This document shows, piece after piece, positions 35,194 through 45,393 of a stretch of DNA of 64,000 bases. How positions within the stretch are numbered: position 1 is the first letter of the stretch; each line of letters opens with the position of its first letter. Origin of the DNA: Agromyces sp. 3263. GTDB taxonomy: Bacteria; Actinomycetota; Actinomycetes; Actinomycetales; Microbacteriaceae. The notes under the pieces were generated by a model. That model searched no databases. It saw nothing but the letters and a program-made list of their open reading frames with translations, and had not been told where the DNA came from. Both the position numbers and the translations under genes were made by a program. The stretch covers positions 2,170,001-2,234,000 of the forward strand of contig NZ_JAVDUV010000001.1 in NCBI RefSeq assembly GCF_031456545.1. Reading direction: 5' to 3'.

Positions 35194-36150
35194 ATGACGC
35201 GCAGGCATCACCGGGTCGCCGTGCTCGTGCTCGAGGGCGCCAAGCCCCTCGACGTCGGCATCCCCGCCCAGGTGTTCACGACCAGGCAGAGCATGCCGTA
35301 CGAGGTGCGCGCGTGCGGCGCTGCACCGGGACTCGTGACGGGCGGTGACGGCCTCTCGTACCACGTGGCCGACGGACTCGAGGCGCTCGAGTGGGCTGAG
35401 ACGGTCTTCATCCCCGGCTACCGGCACCCTGACCGCGAGGACCCGCCGCGGCCGGTCATCGATGCGCTCCGCGGCGCGCACGAACGGGGTGCCCGGCTCG
35501 CCGCGATCTCGACCGGCGCGTTCGCGCTCGCCGCGACCGGGCTCCTCGACGGACGCCGGGCCACGACGCACTGGCACTACACGAAGGCGCTCGCGGCGCG
35601 GCATCCGCTCGTGCACGTCGACGAGAACGTGCTCTTCGTCGACGAGGGGCGCGTGCTCACCTCGGCGGGCGCGGCATCGGGCCTCGACCTGTGCCTGCAC
35701 CTCGTGCGACGCGACCACGGCGTGGCCCTGTCGAACCACGTCGCGCGGCGGCTCGTCGCGGCGCCGTATCGCAGCGGCGGCCAGGCGCAGTACGTGCCGC
35801 GCAGCGTGCCCGAGCCGCTCGGCGCGGTGTTCGCGGCGACCCGTGAGTGGGCGCTGGTGCGCCTCGAGCAGCCCCTCACGCTCGCCGACCTCGCGCGGCA
35901 CGCGAACGTGTCGCCGCGCACGTTCTCGCGACGGTTCCTCGAGGACACCGGCTCCACCCCCATGCAGTGGATCCTGCGCGCCCGCGTCGACCTCGCCCGC
36001 GAGCTGCTCGAGCGCACCGACCTCGGCGTCGAGCAGATCGCCGACCGCGTCGGCCTCGGCACGGGCGCCAACCTGAGGCTGCACTTCCACCGCATCCTCG
36101 GCACGTCGCCGAGCGAGTACCGGCACACGTTCGTGCAGCCGGGGGAGTGA
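35194..36150 (+). CDS. GlxA-type AraC regulator with DJ-1/PfpI domain
   Basis: The 318-residue protein has an N-terminal DJ-1/PfpI-like domain (residues 5-175) and a C-terminal AraC pair of helix-turn-helices (TLADLARHANVSPRTFSRRF and GVEQIADRVGLGTGANLRLHF). The usual nucleophile-elbow Cys of the DJ-1 domain is Ser in AAISTGAFALAATG, so catalysis is unlikely and ligand sensing is more probable. Upstream GATTCT six bases before the ATG may mark a leaderless transcript. Confidence 0.85.
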   Translation: MTRRHHRVAVLVLEGAKPLDVGIPAQVFTTRQSMPYEVRACGAAPGLVTGGDGLSYHVADGLEALEWAETVFIPGYRHPDREDPPRPVIDALRGAHERGARLAAISTGAFALAATGLLDGRRATTHWHYTKALAARHPLVHVDENVLFVDEGRVLTSAGAASGLDLCLHLVRRDHGVALSNHVARRLVAAPYRSGGQAQYVPRSVPEPLGAVFAATREWALVRLEQPLTLADLARHANVSPRTFSRRFLEDTGSTPMQWILRARVDLARELLERTDLGVEQIADRVGLGTGANLRLHFHRILGTSPSEYRHTFVQPGE

Positions 36151-36226
36151 GCGCAGTCCGAACTCCCGATGCGGCGGTCCGCCGTGGCGTCCGCTCCGCA
36201 CGCGGCGCGCGTGCCAGACTCCTCGC

Positions 36227-37087
36227 ATGGCGAGGGCGGCGCGCAGCGAGCTGAAGAGCACGGGCTACGAGATCTTCATCGGCGTGCTGTCGATCCTGTC
36301 GATCGTCAACCTCGTCCTCATGCTCACCGTGGTGGACGACGAGGCGCTGAACACGGTGCTCCGGGTCATGAACATCCTCTTCAGTGGCATCTTCCTCGCG
36401 GACTTCGCGTACCGGCTGACCACGGCCCCGCAGCGCGGCGCCTACTTCTTCCGGCACTACGGCTGGGCGGACCTCCTGGCGAGCCTCCCGTTCGCCGAAC
36501 TGAAGATCCTCCGCCTCTTCCGGGTGGTGCGGGTCATCCGCCTGATGCGCGAGGTCGGGCCGCGCACCATCTGGCGAACGCTGATCAGGGACCGGGCGGG
36601 CAGCGCGTTGTACGCACTGCTGCTCATGGGCGTCTTCGTGCTGGAGTTCGGCAGCCTCACCATGCTCTACCTCGAGGAGCATGCACCCGGAGCGAACATC
36701 ACCACGGCGTCCGATGCGCTCTGGTACACCGTCGTCACCATCTCGACCGTCGGCTACGGCGACTACTACCCCGTCACGAACTCGGGTCGCATCGCCGGCG
36801 TCGTCATCATCGTGGTCGGGGTGGGCATCTTCGGCACCTTCACCGGATATCTCGCGAACCTGTTCCTGGGGCCACGGAAGGAGGACGCCGAGCCCGCGGC
36901 CGCGCCTGAGCCCGAGACCGCCCCTGCGCCCGAGCCCACGCTCGTGCAGGCGCCGTCCGCGCCCCAGCCCGAGCTCGCCGACGCCGGCGGGAGACTCGAG
37001 GAGATCCGCGCCCTGTTGTCCTCGTCGGAGGCGAACCTCGAGTCGATCAAGCTCCTGCTGGACGGGCCCGACCCCTCGCCGCGCTGA
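36227..37087 (+). CDS. Voltage-gated-like potassium channel
   Basis: The 286-residue protein has about five to six membrane segments. The selectivity filter STVGYGDYYPVT is intact, and an arginine-spaced S4-like helix (RLFRVVRVIRLMREVG) precedes it. The cytoplasmic C-terminus is Ala/Pro/Glu-rich with a final coiled-coil-like helix. It should conduct K+ across the membrane. CAGACT six bases before the ATG may be a -10 box. Confidence 0.9.
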   Translation: MARAARSELKSTGYEIFIGVLSILSIVNLVLMLTVVDDEALNTVLRVMNILFSGIFLADFAYRLTTAPQRGAYFFRHYGWADLLASLPFAELKILRLFRVVRVIRLMREVGPRTIWRTLIRDRAGSALYALLLMGVFVLEFGSLTMLYLEEHAPGANITTASDALWYTVVTISTVGYGDYYPVTNSGRIAGVVIIVVGVGIFGTFTGYLANLFLGPRKEDAEPAAAPEPETAPAPEPTLVQAPSAPQPELADAGGRLEEIRALLSSSEANLESIKLLLDGPDPSPR

Positions 37088-37133
37088 TCGGGCCGCCCCG
37101 CTCCGGATGCCGCGGCCGCGCGATGATGGGACG

Positions 37134-37652
37134 GTGACGCGGCTCCTCCTCATCTCCGACACGCATGTGCCCGCGCGGGCCCGGCGGCTGCCCGATGACG
37201 TGTGGCGTGCGATCGACGTCGCCGAGGTCGTGGTGCACGCAGGTGACTGGGTGGATGTGGCCACGCTCGACGCGATCGAGGCGCGGGCCGCGCGGGTCGT
37301 GGGCGTGGCGGGCAACAACGACGGCCCCGAGCTGCACGCGCGGCTGGGCGAGTTCGCCCGGTTCGAGGCGGGCGGCGTGCGGTTCGGCGTCGTGCACGAG
37401 ACGGGGGCAGCCGGAGGGCGCGAGGCGCGCATGGATGCCGCGTACGCCGCTCCCGATGCACCCGATGGCCTCGACGTGCTCGTGTTCGGGCACAGTCACA
37501 TCCCGTGGGACACGACGACGCCCCGCGGCATCCGCCTGCTGAACCCGGGCTCGCCGACCGATCGCCGCCGCCAACCGGTCTGCACGATGATGACGGCGAT
37601 CGCCGATGGCGGGGAGCTGCGCGAGGTGGCGCTGGTGCCCGTCGCCCGCTGA
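37134..37652 (+). CDS. YfcE-like metallophosphoesterase
   Basis: The 172-residue protein starts at GTG and carries all metal-binding motifs of the calcineurin-like superfamily: SDTH, GDWVD, GNND, HE (VVHETG) and GHSH. Length fits the YfcE/MJ0936 phosphodiesterase group. It acts in the cytoplasm; the physiological phosphodiester is unknown. Confidence 0.87.
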   Translation: MTRLLLISDTHVPARARRLPDDVWRAIDVAEVVVHAGDWVDVATLDAIEARAARVVGVAGNNDGPELHARLGEFARFEAGGVRFGVVHETGAAGGREARMDAAYAAPDAPDGLDVLVFGHSHIPWDTTTPRGIRLLNPGSPTDRRRQPVCTMMTAIADGGELREVALVPVAR

Positions 37653-37741
37653 GCCGAGGCTGCCCCGTTGCGGCGGTGAGGCGTCGGGCATACCGTGTGC
37701 GCGAGCGGCGCCCAGGCGGCGTCGCGCACGGGAGGTGCGTC

Positions 37742-39045
<1,304 letters not shown>

Positions 39046-39057
39046 TCGCGCGCGACG

Positions 39058-39093
39058 AGCGGATGCCGCGGCGGCAGCGTCGCGGCATCCGCT
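39058..39093 (+). terminator. Terminator after gap
   Basis: AGCGGATGCCGCG and CGCGGCATCCGCT form a perfect 13-bp stem around a 10-base loop, 13 bases after the stop. The stem is composed of the GGATGCCGC word that is common across the window. Confidence 0.7.
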
Positions 39094-39192
39094 GCCTCGT
39101 TCCCGACGACCGGCCGTGCGGTTGGCGGGATATCGCGCGCAGTCGGCAGGCGCAGGTCGGCCGCTGTCGGAGGCAACCGCCAGAATGAGCGG

Positions 39193-40149
39193 GTGACTCG
39201 TCGTGGGCTGATCCTCTTCGTCGCGCTCGGCATCGCGTGGGGCATCCCCTACCTCTTCATCAAGGTCGCGGTGAGCGAGCTCGATCCCGGCATGGTGGTG
39301 CTCGGGCGGTCGGCGCTGGCCGCGATCCTGCTGCTGCCGCTGGCGCTCTTCCGCCGCGAGGTGTGGTCGGTGGTCCGTCGATGGAAGCCGATGCTGGCCT
39401 ACACGATCGTCGAGATCATCCTCCCGTGGTACTTCCTCAGCTCGGCCGAGCAGCACCTGCCGTCGTCGACCGCGGGCCTGCTGCTCGCCACGGTCCCGCT
39501 CGCCGGCGTGGCGATCGCCTTCCTGATGGGCCGCCCCGAGCGGCTTTCACGGGTGAACTGGCTCGGCATCGCCCTCGGCATGCTCGGCGTCGCAGCGCTC
39601 GTCGGCCTCGACATGGCCGGCTCCGACCTCATCGCCGTCGTGCAGATGGCAGTCGTGGTGGTGGGGTACGCGCTGGGTCCCGCGATCCTGTCGCGGTGGA
39701 TGTCCGACCTGCCCGGCGTGGGCGTGGTCGCCGTGTCGCTCGCGGCCACGGCGGTCGTGTACGTGCCGTTCGTGCTGTTCACCGGCGGATGGCCCACCGA
39801 GGTGCCGTCGACGGCGGTGATCGTGTCGGTCATCGTGCTCGCCGTGGTCTGCAGCGCGCTCGCGTTCCTGCTCATGGTCGGCCTCATCGCCGAGATCGGG
39901 CCGGTCAAGGCCACCACGATCACCTACGTCAACCCGGCCGTGGCGATCATCGCGGGCGTGGTGGTGCTCGGCGAGCGGGTCACGATCTGGACGATCGTCG
40001 GCTTCGCGCTGGTGCTCGCCGGCTCCTACCTGGTCACGCGAAAACGGCAGGAGGCCGTCACGGCCGAGGGTGCAGAGGCTGCGGTCGCGGAGCAGACGGC
40101 GACCGGTTCCACGCCGGCGGTGCAGCGGGCGACCGAGCAGCCGCGATAG
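39193..40149 (+). CDS. EamA/DMT-family exporter
   Basis: The 318-residue protein starts at GTG and has ten predicted membrane segments in two EamA repeats (YLFIKVAVSELDPGMVVLGR in the first, AEIGPVKATTITYVNPAVAI in the second). The family exports metabolites or amino acids. CAGAAT six bases before the GTG may be a -10 box. The last codons and the stop lie inside a 55-bp tandem duplication. Confidence 0.85.
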   Translation: MTRRGLILFVALGIAWGIPYLFIKVAVSELDPGMVVLGRSALAAILLLPLALFRREVWSVVRRWKPMLAYTIVEIILPWYFLSSAEQHLPSSTAGLLLATVPLAGVAIAFLMGRPERLSRVNWLGIALGMLGVAALVGLDMAGSDLIAVVQMAVVVVGYALGPAILSRWMSDLPGVGVVAVSLAATAVVYVPFVLFTGGWPTEVPSTAVIVSVIVLAVVCSALAFLLMVGLIAEIGPVKATTITYVNPAVAIIAGVVVLGERVTIWTIVGFALVLAGSYLVTRKRQEAVTAEGAEAAVAEQTATGSTPAVQRATEQPR

Positions 40150-40233
40150 TCGGCCGTCCTCGCCGGTGTCTGCGGTGCAGCGGGCGACCGAGCAGCCGCG
40201 ATAGTCGGCCGTCCTCGCCGGTGTCGGCGGTGC
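40117..40233. repeat. 55-bp tandem duplication across a stop codon
   Basis: A 55-bp unit starting at 40117 is repeated at 40172 with one difference (position 40171 T against 40226 G), followed by seven bases of a third unit. The unit contains the last codons and TAG stop of the EamA gene, so the gene end and stop are present twice. Confidence 0.92.
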
Positions 40234-40249
40234 GCGACACCATGGGGTC

Positions 40250-40933
40250 ATGGACGCGGAGCCGATCACCCCGAAGCAGTTCCACGAGGCCGACGGCGTC
40301 GACGACTGGCGGGTGCTCTACTGGGGAGCCCATGCCTTCTTCCGCGCGACGTCGTACTCGCAGGGGGCGGCCCTCGTCGCCGCCATCGCCGAGCTCGCGG
40401 CGCCGACCCGGCACGACCCCGACGTCGACCTGCGCCGCGAGGGCGTCGCCGTGAAGCTCGTGACCCGCGGCATCCGGGACCTCAGCGTGCGAGATGTCGA
40501 CCTCGCACGCCGCATCTCCGAGGCTGCCCGCGATCTCGGTCTCGAGGCCGACCCGTCGGTGCTGCAGGTCGTGCAGACCGCCGTGGCCTCGCCGCCGTCG
40601 GCGGAGGTCACCCCGTTCTGGGGGGCGGTGCTCGGCTACGTGCGGCCGAACGACACGCATCTCGTCGACCCGCTGCGGCGCAACTCATCGTTCTTCCTCC
40701 AGCCCGAGGAGCGGATCGCGTCCGGCCGGGGCCGCATGCACGTCGACGTGTGCGTGCCGCATGACCAGGTCGAAGCCCGCATCGCCGCGGCGCTCGCGGC
40801 CGGCGGTCGGATCGCCGACGACTCGAATGCACCCGAGTGGTGGACGCTCGCCGACGCCGAGCACCACGGCGTCGACGTGACGACCTGGCGGGGCCGCGAG
40901 TCCACGCGCCTCGAGGAGGCGCGCGACGCGTGA
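40250..40933 (+). CDS. PCD-like/VOC fusion protein
   Basis: The 227-residue protein begins with a pterin-4a-carbinolamine dehydratase-like domain (residues 1-105) and continues with a VOC/glyoxalase-like half (PFWGAVLGYVRPNDTHLVDP, HVDVCVPHDQVEARI, WWTLADAEHHGVDV). In the PCD part the canonical His-His-Pro is His55-Asp56-Pro57 and the third His region reads TRG, so the usual catalytic triad is incomplete. Function is unknown; it may be a binding or isomerase protein. CACCAT upstream is a possible -10 box. Confidence 0.7.
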   Translation: MDAEPITPKQFHEADGVDDWRVLYWGAHAFFRATSYSQGAALVAAIAELAAPTRHDPDVDLRREGVAVKLVTRGIRDLSVRDVDLARRISEAARDLGLEADPSVLQVVQTAVASPPSAEVTPFWGAVLGYVRPNDTHLVDPLRRNSSFFLQPEERIASGRGRMHVDVCVPHDQVEARIAAALAAGGRIADDSNAPEWWTLADAEHHGVDVTTWRGRESTRLEEARDA

Positions 40934-40963
40934 GCGGGTGATCGCCGACCGCCCCTGTGCGCG

Positions 40964-42034
40964 TCAGCCGGAAAGCCCGGCCACGAGCTCGGCGAACACG
41001 TCGCGCACATCCTCGTGCACCGCGAGCGGCGCCGACTGGCCCATCCACAGCGACTGCAGCTCGCCACGGCCCTGGCGCACCGCCTCGGCGCGGAACTTCC
41101 CGGTCAGCCAGTTCTGCACCGGGAACGGCGCGATGGCGCCGGATGCCTCGATCTCGCGCACGACGCGGTTCCGCGCTCCTCGCGCGAGCCGCCCGCTCAT
41201 CGCACGGGTGAGCACCGTCTCGTGCGCCGCCGTGCCGGCGATGGCGGCACGGTGCGCGTCGTTCGTGGCCGACTGCCGCGCGCGGAGGAAGGCCGTGCCC
41301 ACCTGGACGCCGGAGGCCCCGAGCGCGAGCGCGGCGGCGACGCCGCGGCGGTCGGCGATGCCGCCGGCGGCGATGACGGGCACCGACACCGCGTCGACGA
41401 CCTGGGGGATGAGCGAGATCGACCCGATGAGCGACTGCTCGGCCGGGCGCAGGAACGACACCCGGTGTCCGCCCGCCTCGAGCCCGGTCGCGACGATCGC
41501 GTCCACGCCGCTCGCCTCGAGGGCGACCGCCTCGTCGACCGACGTCGCCGTGCCGACCAGGCGGATGCCGCGCGCCCGCGCCTGCTCCACCACGTCGGCC
41601 GAGGGCACGCCGAACACGAAGCTCGCCACGGCGGGCCGGGCCTCGAGCACGGCGGTCCACTGCTCCTCGAACGACGGCAGGTAGGCGGCGGGCGGCGCAG
41701 ACGGCACGGGCACGCCTACCTCCTCGAAGTACGGGCGCACCGCGTCGACGGCGGACGTGAATCCGTCAGGGGCGAGCGGGGCGTCGGCTGCGGCATCCGC
41801 CTCGACGGGCAGCCACACGTTGAGGTTGAACGGACGACCCGTCGCCGCCCGGATCGCCGCCGCGGCCTCGGCGATACGACCCGCGTCGAACCCGTAGAGG
41901 CCGAACGAGCCGAGCCCGCCGAGCTCGCTCACGGCGGCGGTGAGTTCGACCGACGACAGCCCGCCGAACGGGCCGAGCACGATCGGGTGGTCGATGCCGA
42001 GCATCCTGGTGAGCTCGGTTGTGCGATCCGCCAC
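40964..42034 (-). CDS. Nitronate monooxygenase (FMN TIM barrel)
   Basis: The 356-residue protein starts at GTG with GGAGG upstream. It contains HPIVLGPFGGLSS, VDAIVATGLEAGGHRVSF with the catalytic-type His, VPVIAAGGIADRRGVAAALALGASGVQVGTAFL, all typical of class-I nitronate monooxygenases. They oxidise alkyl nitronates such as propionate-3-nitronate, a plant and fungal toxin. Some relatives are enoyl-ACP reductase or IMP-dehydrogenase-like. It is divergent from the RibD-like gene. Confidence 0.85.
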   Translation of the reverse strand: MADRTTELTRMLGIDHPIVLGPFGGLSSVELTAAVSELGGLGSFGLYGFDAGRIAEAAAAIRAATGRPFNLNVWLPVEADAAADAPLAPDGFTSAVDAVRPYFEEVGVPVPSAPPAAYLPSFEEQWTAVLEARPAVASFVFGVPSADVVEQARARGIRLVGTATSVDEAVALEASGVDAIVATGLEAGGHRVSFLRPAEQSLIGSISLIPQVVDAVSVPVIAAGGIADRRGVAAALALGASGVQVGTAFLRARQSATNDAHRAAIAGTAAHETVLTRAMSGRLARGARNRVVREIEASGAIAPFPVQNWLTGKFRAEAVRQGRGELQSLWMGQSAPLAVHEDVRDVFAELVAGLSG

Positions 42035-42181
42035 GTCAGTCCTCCGGTGTCTCAGTCCTCGGTCCACGCTACGCCCGGCCGAGACGGGTTTCCCGACGAT
42101 GTCGATCTGCGGCGGCATCCGTTCGACGTCCAGAATGAGAGGCGGACCGCCCGCCTCGCACGTTCAGAGAAGGAAACGATC

Positions 42182-42733
42182 ATGCGCACCCTCATCGTCA
42201 CCGAGTTCATCACCCTCGACGGCGTCGTCGACTCGCCCGGCGGCGGCGAGCACCCGCGCGCCGGCTGGACCTTCAAGGAGGTGCCGTTCGTCGCGGACGC
42301 CTACGAGATCAAGGGCCGCGAGCAGGTCGAGGCCGGCGCGATGCTCATCGGCCGGCAGAGCTACGACGAGTTCGCGCCGGTCTGGCCGAAGATGGCGGAG
42401 TTCGACGACTACAACGCCATGCCGAAGTACGTCGTCTCGACGACGCTCAGCGACCCCGAGTGGAACAACACCTCGGTGCTGCGGTCGCTCGACGAGGTCG
42501 CCGAGCTCAAGCAGGGCGACGGCGGCGACATCCTCGTGCACGGCAGCCCCACGCTCGCGAAGGCGCTGGGCGAGGCCGGCTTGGTCGACCGCTACCATCT
42601 GCTCGTGTTCCCGATCGTGCTCGGCGAGGGCAAGCGCCTGTTCAGCGGGCGCGAGCAGGGCACGCTGAAGCTCGTCGAGCACGAGGCGTACTCGAACGGC
42701 GTGGTGAAGTCGGTCTTCGACGTCGAGCACTGA
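42182..42733 (+). CDS. Dihydrofolate-reductase-like (RibD C-domain) protein
   Basis: The 183-residue protein has the DHFR/RibD C-terminal fold: VTEFITLDGVVDSPGG, AGAMLIGRQSYDEFA, YVVSTTLSDPEWNNT, ILVHGSPTLAKAL, VFPIVLGEGKRLF. The GAGAAGGA site precedes the ATG. Members are NADPH-dependent reductases of mostly unknown substrate; true folate reduction is unlikely. Confidence 0.83.
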   Translation: MRTLIVTEFITLDGVVDSPGGGEHPRAGWTFKEVPFVADAYEIKGREQVEAGAMLIGRQSYDEFAPVWPKMAEFDDYNAMPKYVVSTTLSDPEWNNTSVLRSLDEVAELKQGDGGDILVHGSPTLAKALGEAGLVDRYHLLVFPIVLGEGKRLFSGREQGTLKLVEHEAYSNGVVKSVFDVEH

Positions 42734-42816
42734 TCCGGAGCGGGTCGAGCATCAAGCCGGAGCGAGCGGCACTGAGCCGTGGCGGGATGTCGGGCGCTCG
42801 TGCCATCCTCTGCTGC

Positions 42817-43152
42817 ATGACGACGTTCACCGACGACGACATGCGTGCCGAGCTGCAGCACGCGCAGCCGTACACGGCGATGCTCCTCCGCGCCGGACCG
42901 AAGTACGGCACGGATGGCGCCGACCGCATCATCTGGGAGCACGGCCGGCGCAACTTCGAGCTCCGCGCCGACGGCCGCCTCGCGATCGTGCTGCCCGTGC
43001 GGGACGACTCCGAGCTGGCGGGCCTGGCCGTCTTCGCGCTCTCGGCCGACGAGACCGCCGAGGTCATGCGGGGCGATCCGGCCGTGCAGGCGGGCGTGCT
43101 CGAGTTCGAGCTGCACCCGGTGGTCGGCTTCCCGGGCGACGCCCTGCCCTAG
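42817..43152 (+). CDS. YCII-like domain protein
   Basis: The 111-residue protein has a compact alpha/beta-barrel-type (YCII/DGPF-like) pattern ending with DPAVQAGVLEFELHPVVGFPG. Function of this family is largely unknown. CATCCT seven bases before the ATG could be a leaderless -10 box. Confidence 0.6.
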   Translation: MTTFTDDDMRAELQHAQPYTAMLLRAGPKYGTDGADRIIWEHGRRNFELRADGRLAIVLPVRDDSELAGLAVFALSADETAEVMRGDPAVQAGVLEFELHPVVGFPGDALP

Positions 43153-43178
43153 CCTCGCGGCGGGCTCGCGGCATCCGC

Positions 43179-44282
43179 TCAGGCCGGCGCCGGCGGCGCC
43201 ACCGAGTCGCGCTCGATGAGGTGCTGGGGAAGGGTGCGCGTCACGACCGGCCTGCCGTCGCCGCCGATGCGGCGGATGAGCAGCCGCGCCGCCTCGGCGC
43301 CGATCTCGTGGATCGGCTGCGCCATCACCGTCACCGCGGGGGTCGTGACCGAGGTCCAGTCGGCGTCGTCGAACGCGACCAGCGAGAGGTCGTGCGGGAT
43401 GCTGCGGCCGAGGGCTCGCGCCGCACGGAAGACGCCGAGCGCGATGAGGCTGTCGGAGGCGACGATGGCGGTGATGCCGCGGTCGTCGGAGAGGAGGCGT
43501 CGCGCAAGCGGCTCGACGCCCTCCTGCCGGGCGTTCAGGTGCACGAACGACTCGGGGTCGGCGATGCCGGCGCCCTCGAGCGCGTCCGTGAATCCCTGCA
43601 CGCGGTCGGCGACCGACGACGAGCCGAGCGTATCGCCGCGACGGTAGCCGCCGGGGTGGCGGATGGTCGAGATGAATGCGATGCGACGGTGGCCGGTGGC
43701 GGTGAGCAGGCCCGTGAGCTGTGCGGCGCCGCGATGGTTGTCGGCGATGACCGTGTCGACGTCGAGGTCGGGCGCGGCGCGGTCGAAGAGCACGAGCGGA
43801 CGGCCCGCGTCGATGATCGTGCGCAGGTTGTCGAGGTCGACGGATGACGCGGGCGCGACGAGCAGCCCGTCGACGCGCTTGGCGAGCTGTACCCCGATCG
43901 CCTTCTGTTCGGTCTCGGCCTCCTCGTCGGAGTTCGAGAGGATCAGGTCGAATCCGGCCGCGTTCGCGACATCCGCCGCCCCCCGCGTGGCCTGGGCGAA
44001 GAACGGGTTCTCGATGTCGCCGACGACGATGCCGAGCGTGTTCGAGCGGCCGGTGCTCATGGTGCGGGCGAGCGCGTTGGGGCGGTAGCCGAGCTGTTCG
44101 GCGGCCGCCTGGACGCGGTCGCGCACGGCCTCGCTGACCGCACCGTAGTCGCCGAGCGCGCGGGCGGCGGTGGCCTTCGAGACCTTGGCCGCGGCCGCGA
44201 CGTCGCTCACGGTCACCTCGCGGCGGCCGTTGCCGTTCGCATGGCCGTGGCCGTTGCCGTGCCCGTTGGGGGGTTCGCCCAC
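43179..44282 (-). CDS. LacI-family regulator of the adjacent amino-acid-type importer
   Basis: The 367-residue protein starts at GTG; GGAGG lies four bases upstream, a short spacing, and no better start exists. A Gly/Asn/His-rich tip (NGHGNGHGHANGNG) precedes the LacI helix-turn-helix (VSDVAAAAKVSKATAARAL), then the sensor domain (GLLVAPASSVDL, ITAIVASDSLIALGVF, PAVTVMAQPIHEIGAEA). It is divergent from the importer and faces two perfect palindromes, so it probably represses the operon and responds to an imported solute or metabolite. Confidence 0.87.
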   Translation of the reverse strand: MGEPPNGHGNGHGHANGNGRREVTVSDVAAAAKVSKATAARALGDYGAVSEAVRDRVQAAAEQLGYRPNALARTMSTGRSNTLGIVVGDIENPFFAQATRGAADVANAAGFDLILSNSDEEAETEQKAIGVQLAKRVDGLLVAPASSVDLDNLRTIIDAGRPLVLFDRAAPDLDVDTVIADNHRGAAQLTGLLTATGHRRIAFISTIRHPGGYRRGDTLGSSSVADRVQGFTDALEGAGIADPESFVHLNARQEGVEPLARRLLSDDRGITAIVASDSLIALGVFRAARALGRSIPHDLSLVAFDDADWTSVTTPAVTVMAQPIHEIGAEAARLLIRRIGGDGRPVVTRTLPQHLIERDSVAPPAPA

Positions 44283-44310
44283 CGCTCCTCCAGCGAAAGT
44301 GAGAAAAGTG

Positions 44311-44339
44311 TTGACGCGACCCGAATCGTCGCGTACTGT
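44311..44339 (+). promoter_or_regulatory. Promoter of the 44-49 kb operon
   Basis: TTGACG (44311-44316) and TACTGT (44334-44339) with an ideal 17-base spacer form a strong vegetative promoter, immediately before the paired operators. Confidence 0.75.
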
Positions 44340-44352
44340 CCCAGAAAACGCA

Positions 44353-44368
44353 TTGAGACCGGTCTCAA
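44353..44368. promoter_or_regulatory. LacI-type operator O1
   Basis: TTGAGACCGGTCTCAA is a perfect 16-bp palindrome 13 bases after the -10 box, with the CG centre of LacI sites. Confidence 0.88.
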
Positions 44369-44377
44369 CATACCGGA

Positions 44378-44393
44378 TTGAGACCGGTCTCAA
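44378..44393. promoter_or_regulatory. LacI-type operator O2
   Basis: A second identical TTGAGACCGGTCTCAA lies 25 bp centre to centre from the first, with conserved flanks (a leading A and trailing CA). Confidence 0.88.
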
Positions 44394-44503
44394 CAAGAGC
44401 AGAACCCCGCGGTCGTCATTCGCAGCACGCGAAGCCGCCCGGCCGCAACGGGATACCCGCAACCGCAGCACCGCACGACAATCACCGCAACGAGAGGATC
44501 ATC

Positions 44504-45385
44504 GTGATCAACCGCACCACCTTCCGCCGGGCCGGCATCGCCGCAGCGGCCGCGGCGGCCGCCCTCGCCCTCGCCGCCTGCTCCTCGGCCGGCGCGAGCA
44601 CGGGCGGCGCGTCCGCCGAGGACAACCCCTACCACCTCATCACCCCGGGGCAGATCCGGGTCGCGAGCCTCGGCGACGCGAAGCCCTACACGTTCACCGA
44701 CGAGAACGGCGAGTTCACCGGATTCGACGTCGAGCTCTTCACGGATGTCGCCGACCGCATCGGCATCGACGACGTCGTGTTCACCGGCCAGGACTTCTCG
44801 GGCCTGCTCTCCGCGGTCGCCAACGGGCAGTTCGACGTCGGCGTCGCCGCCATCGGCATCACCGATGAGCGCAAGCAGACCGTCGACTTCTCCGACGGCT
44901 ACCTCGCCGGCTACCTCACCGTCATGTCGAGCCCCGACGCGAACATCTCCGACGAGGACGACCTGGCCGGCAAGCGGCTCGGGGTCGTGCAGGGCACCCT
45001 GCAGGAGGCGTACGCGGTGAAGCACTTCACCGACACGGAGCTCGTGCGCTTCCCCGACAACAACGCCGCCATCTCGGCCGTGAACAGCGGCGCGATCGAC
45101 GCCCACTTCCTCGACTACGAGGCGGCGAAGGAGTACTCGGCGCAGTACGGGCTCGAGAACGCCATCGACATCCCGTCGTTCGACGCTCCGGCCGGCTTTG
45201 CCATCGCCAAGGGCAACACCGAGTTCAAGGACGCGCTCAACGAGGCCCTCCACGCGGCCATGGAGGACGGCACCTGGAAGGAGCTCTACCAGAAGTGGTT
45301 CCCCGGCTCCCCGATGCCCGACCAGTACCTGCCCAAGGCCGAGCAGACGTCGGCTCCGACCGAGTCGGAAGCCCCGGCCCAGTAG
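44504..45385 (+). CDS. Polar-amino-acid-type ABC substrate-binding lipoprotein
   Basis: The 293-residue protein starts at GTG with GAGAGG six bases upstream. A lipoprotein signal ends at Cys26 (ALAAC). The mature part is a family-3 binding fold ([48 protein letters not shown]). It should bind an amino acid or related zwitterion on the cell surface. It is the first gene of an operon with a permease, an ATPase, a dehydrogenase and a flavoenzyme. Confidence 0.9.
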   Translation: MINRTTFRRAGIAAAAAAAALALAACSSAGASTGGASAEDNPYHLITPGQIRVASLGDAKPYTFTDENGEFTGFDVELFTDVADRIGIDDVVFTGQDFSGLLSAVANGQFDVGVAAIGITDERKQTVDFSDGYLAGYLTVMSSPDANISDEDDLAGKRLGVVQGTLQEAYAVKHFTDTELVRFPDNNAAISAVNSGAIDAHFLDYEAAKEYSAQYGLENAIDIPSFDAPAGFAIAKGNTEFKDALNEALHAAMEDGTWKELYQKWFPGSPMPDQYLPKAEQTSAPTESEAPAQ

Positions 45386-45393
45386 CCGGGCCC

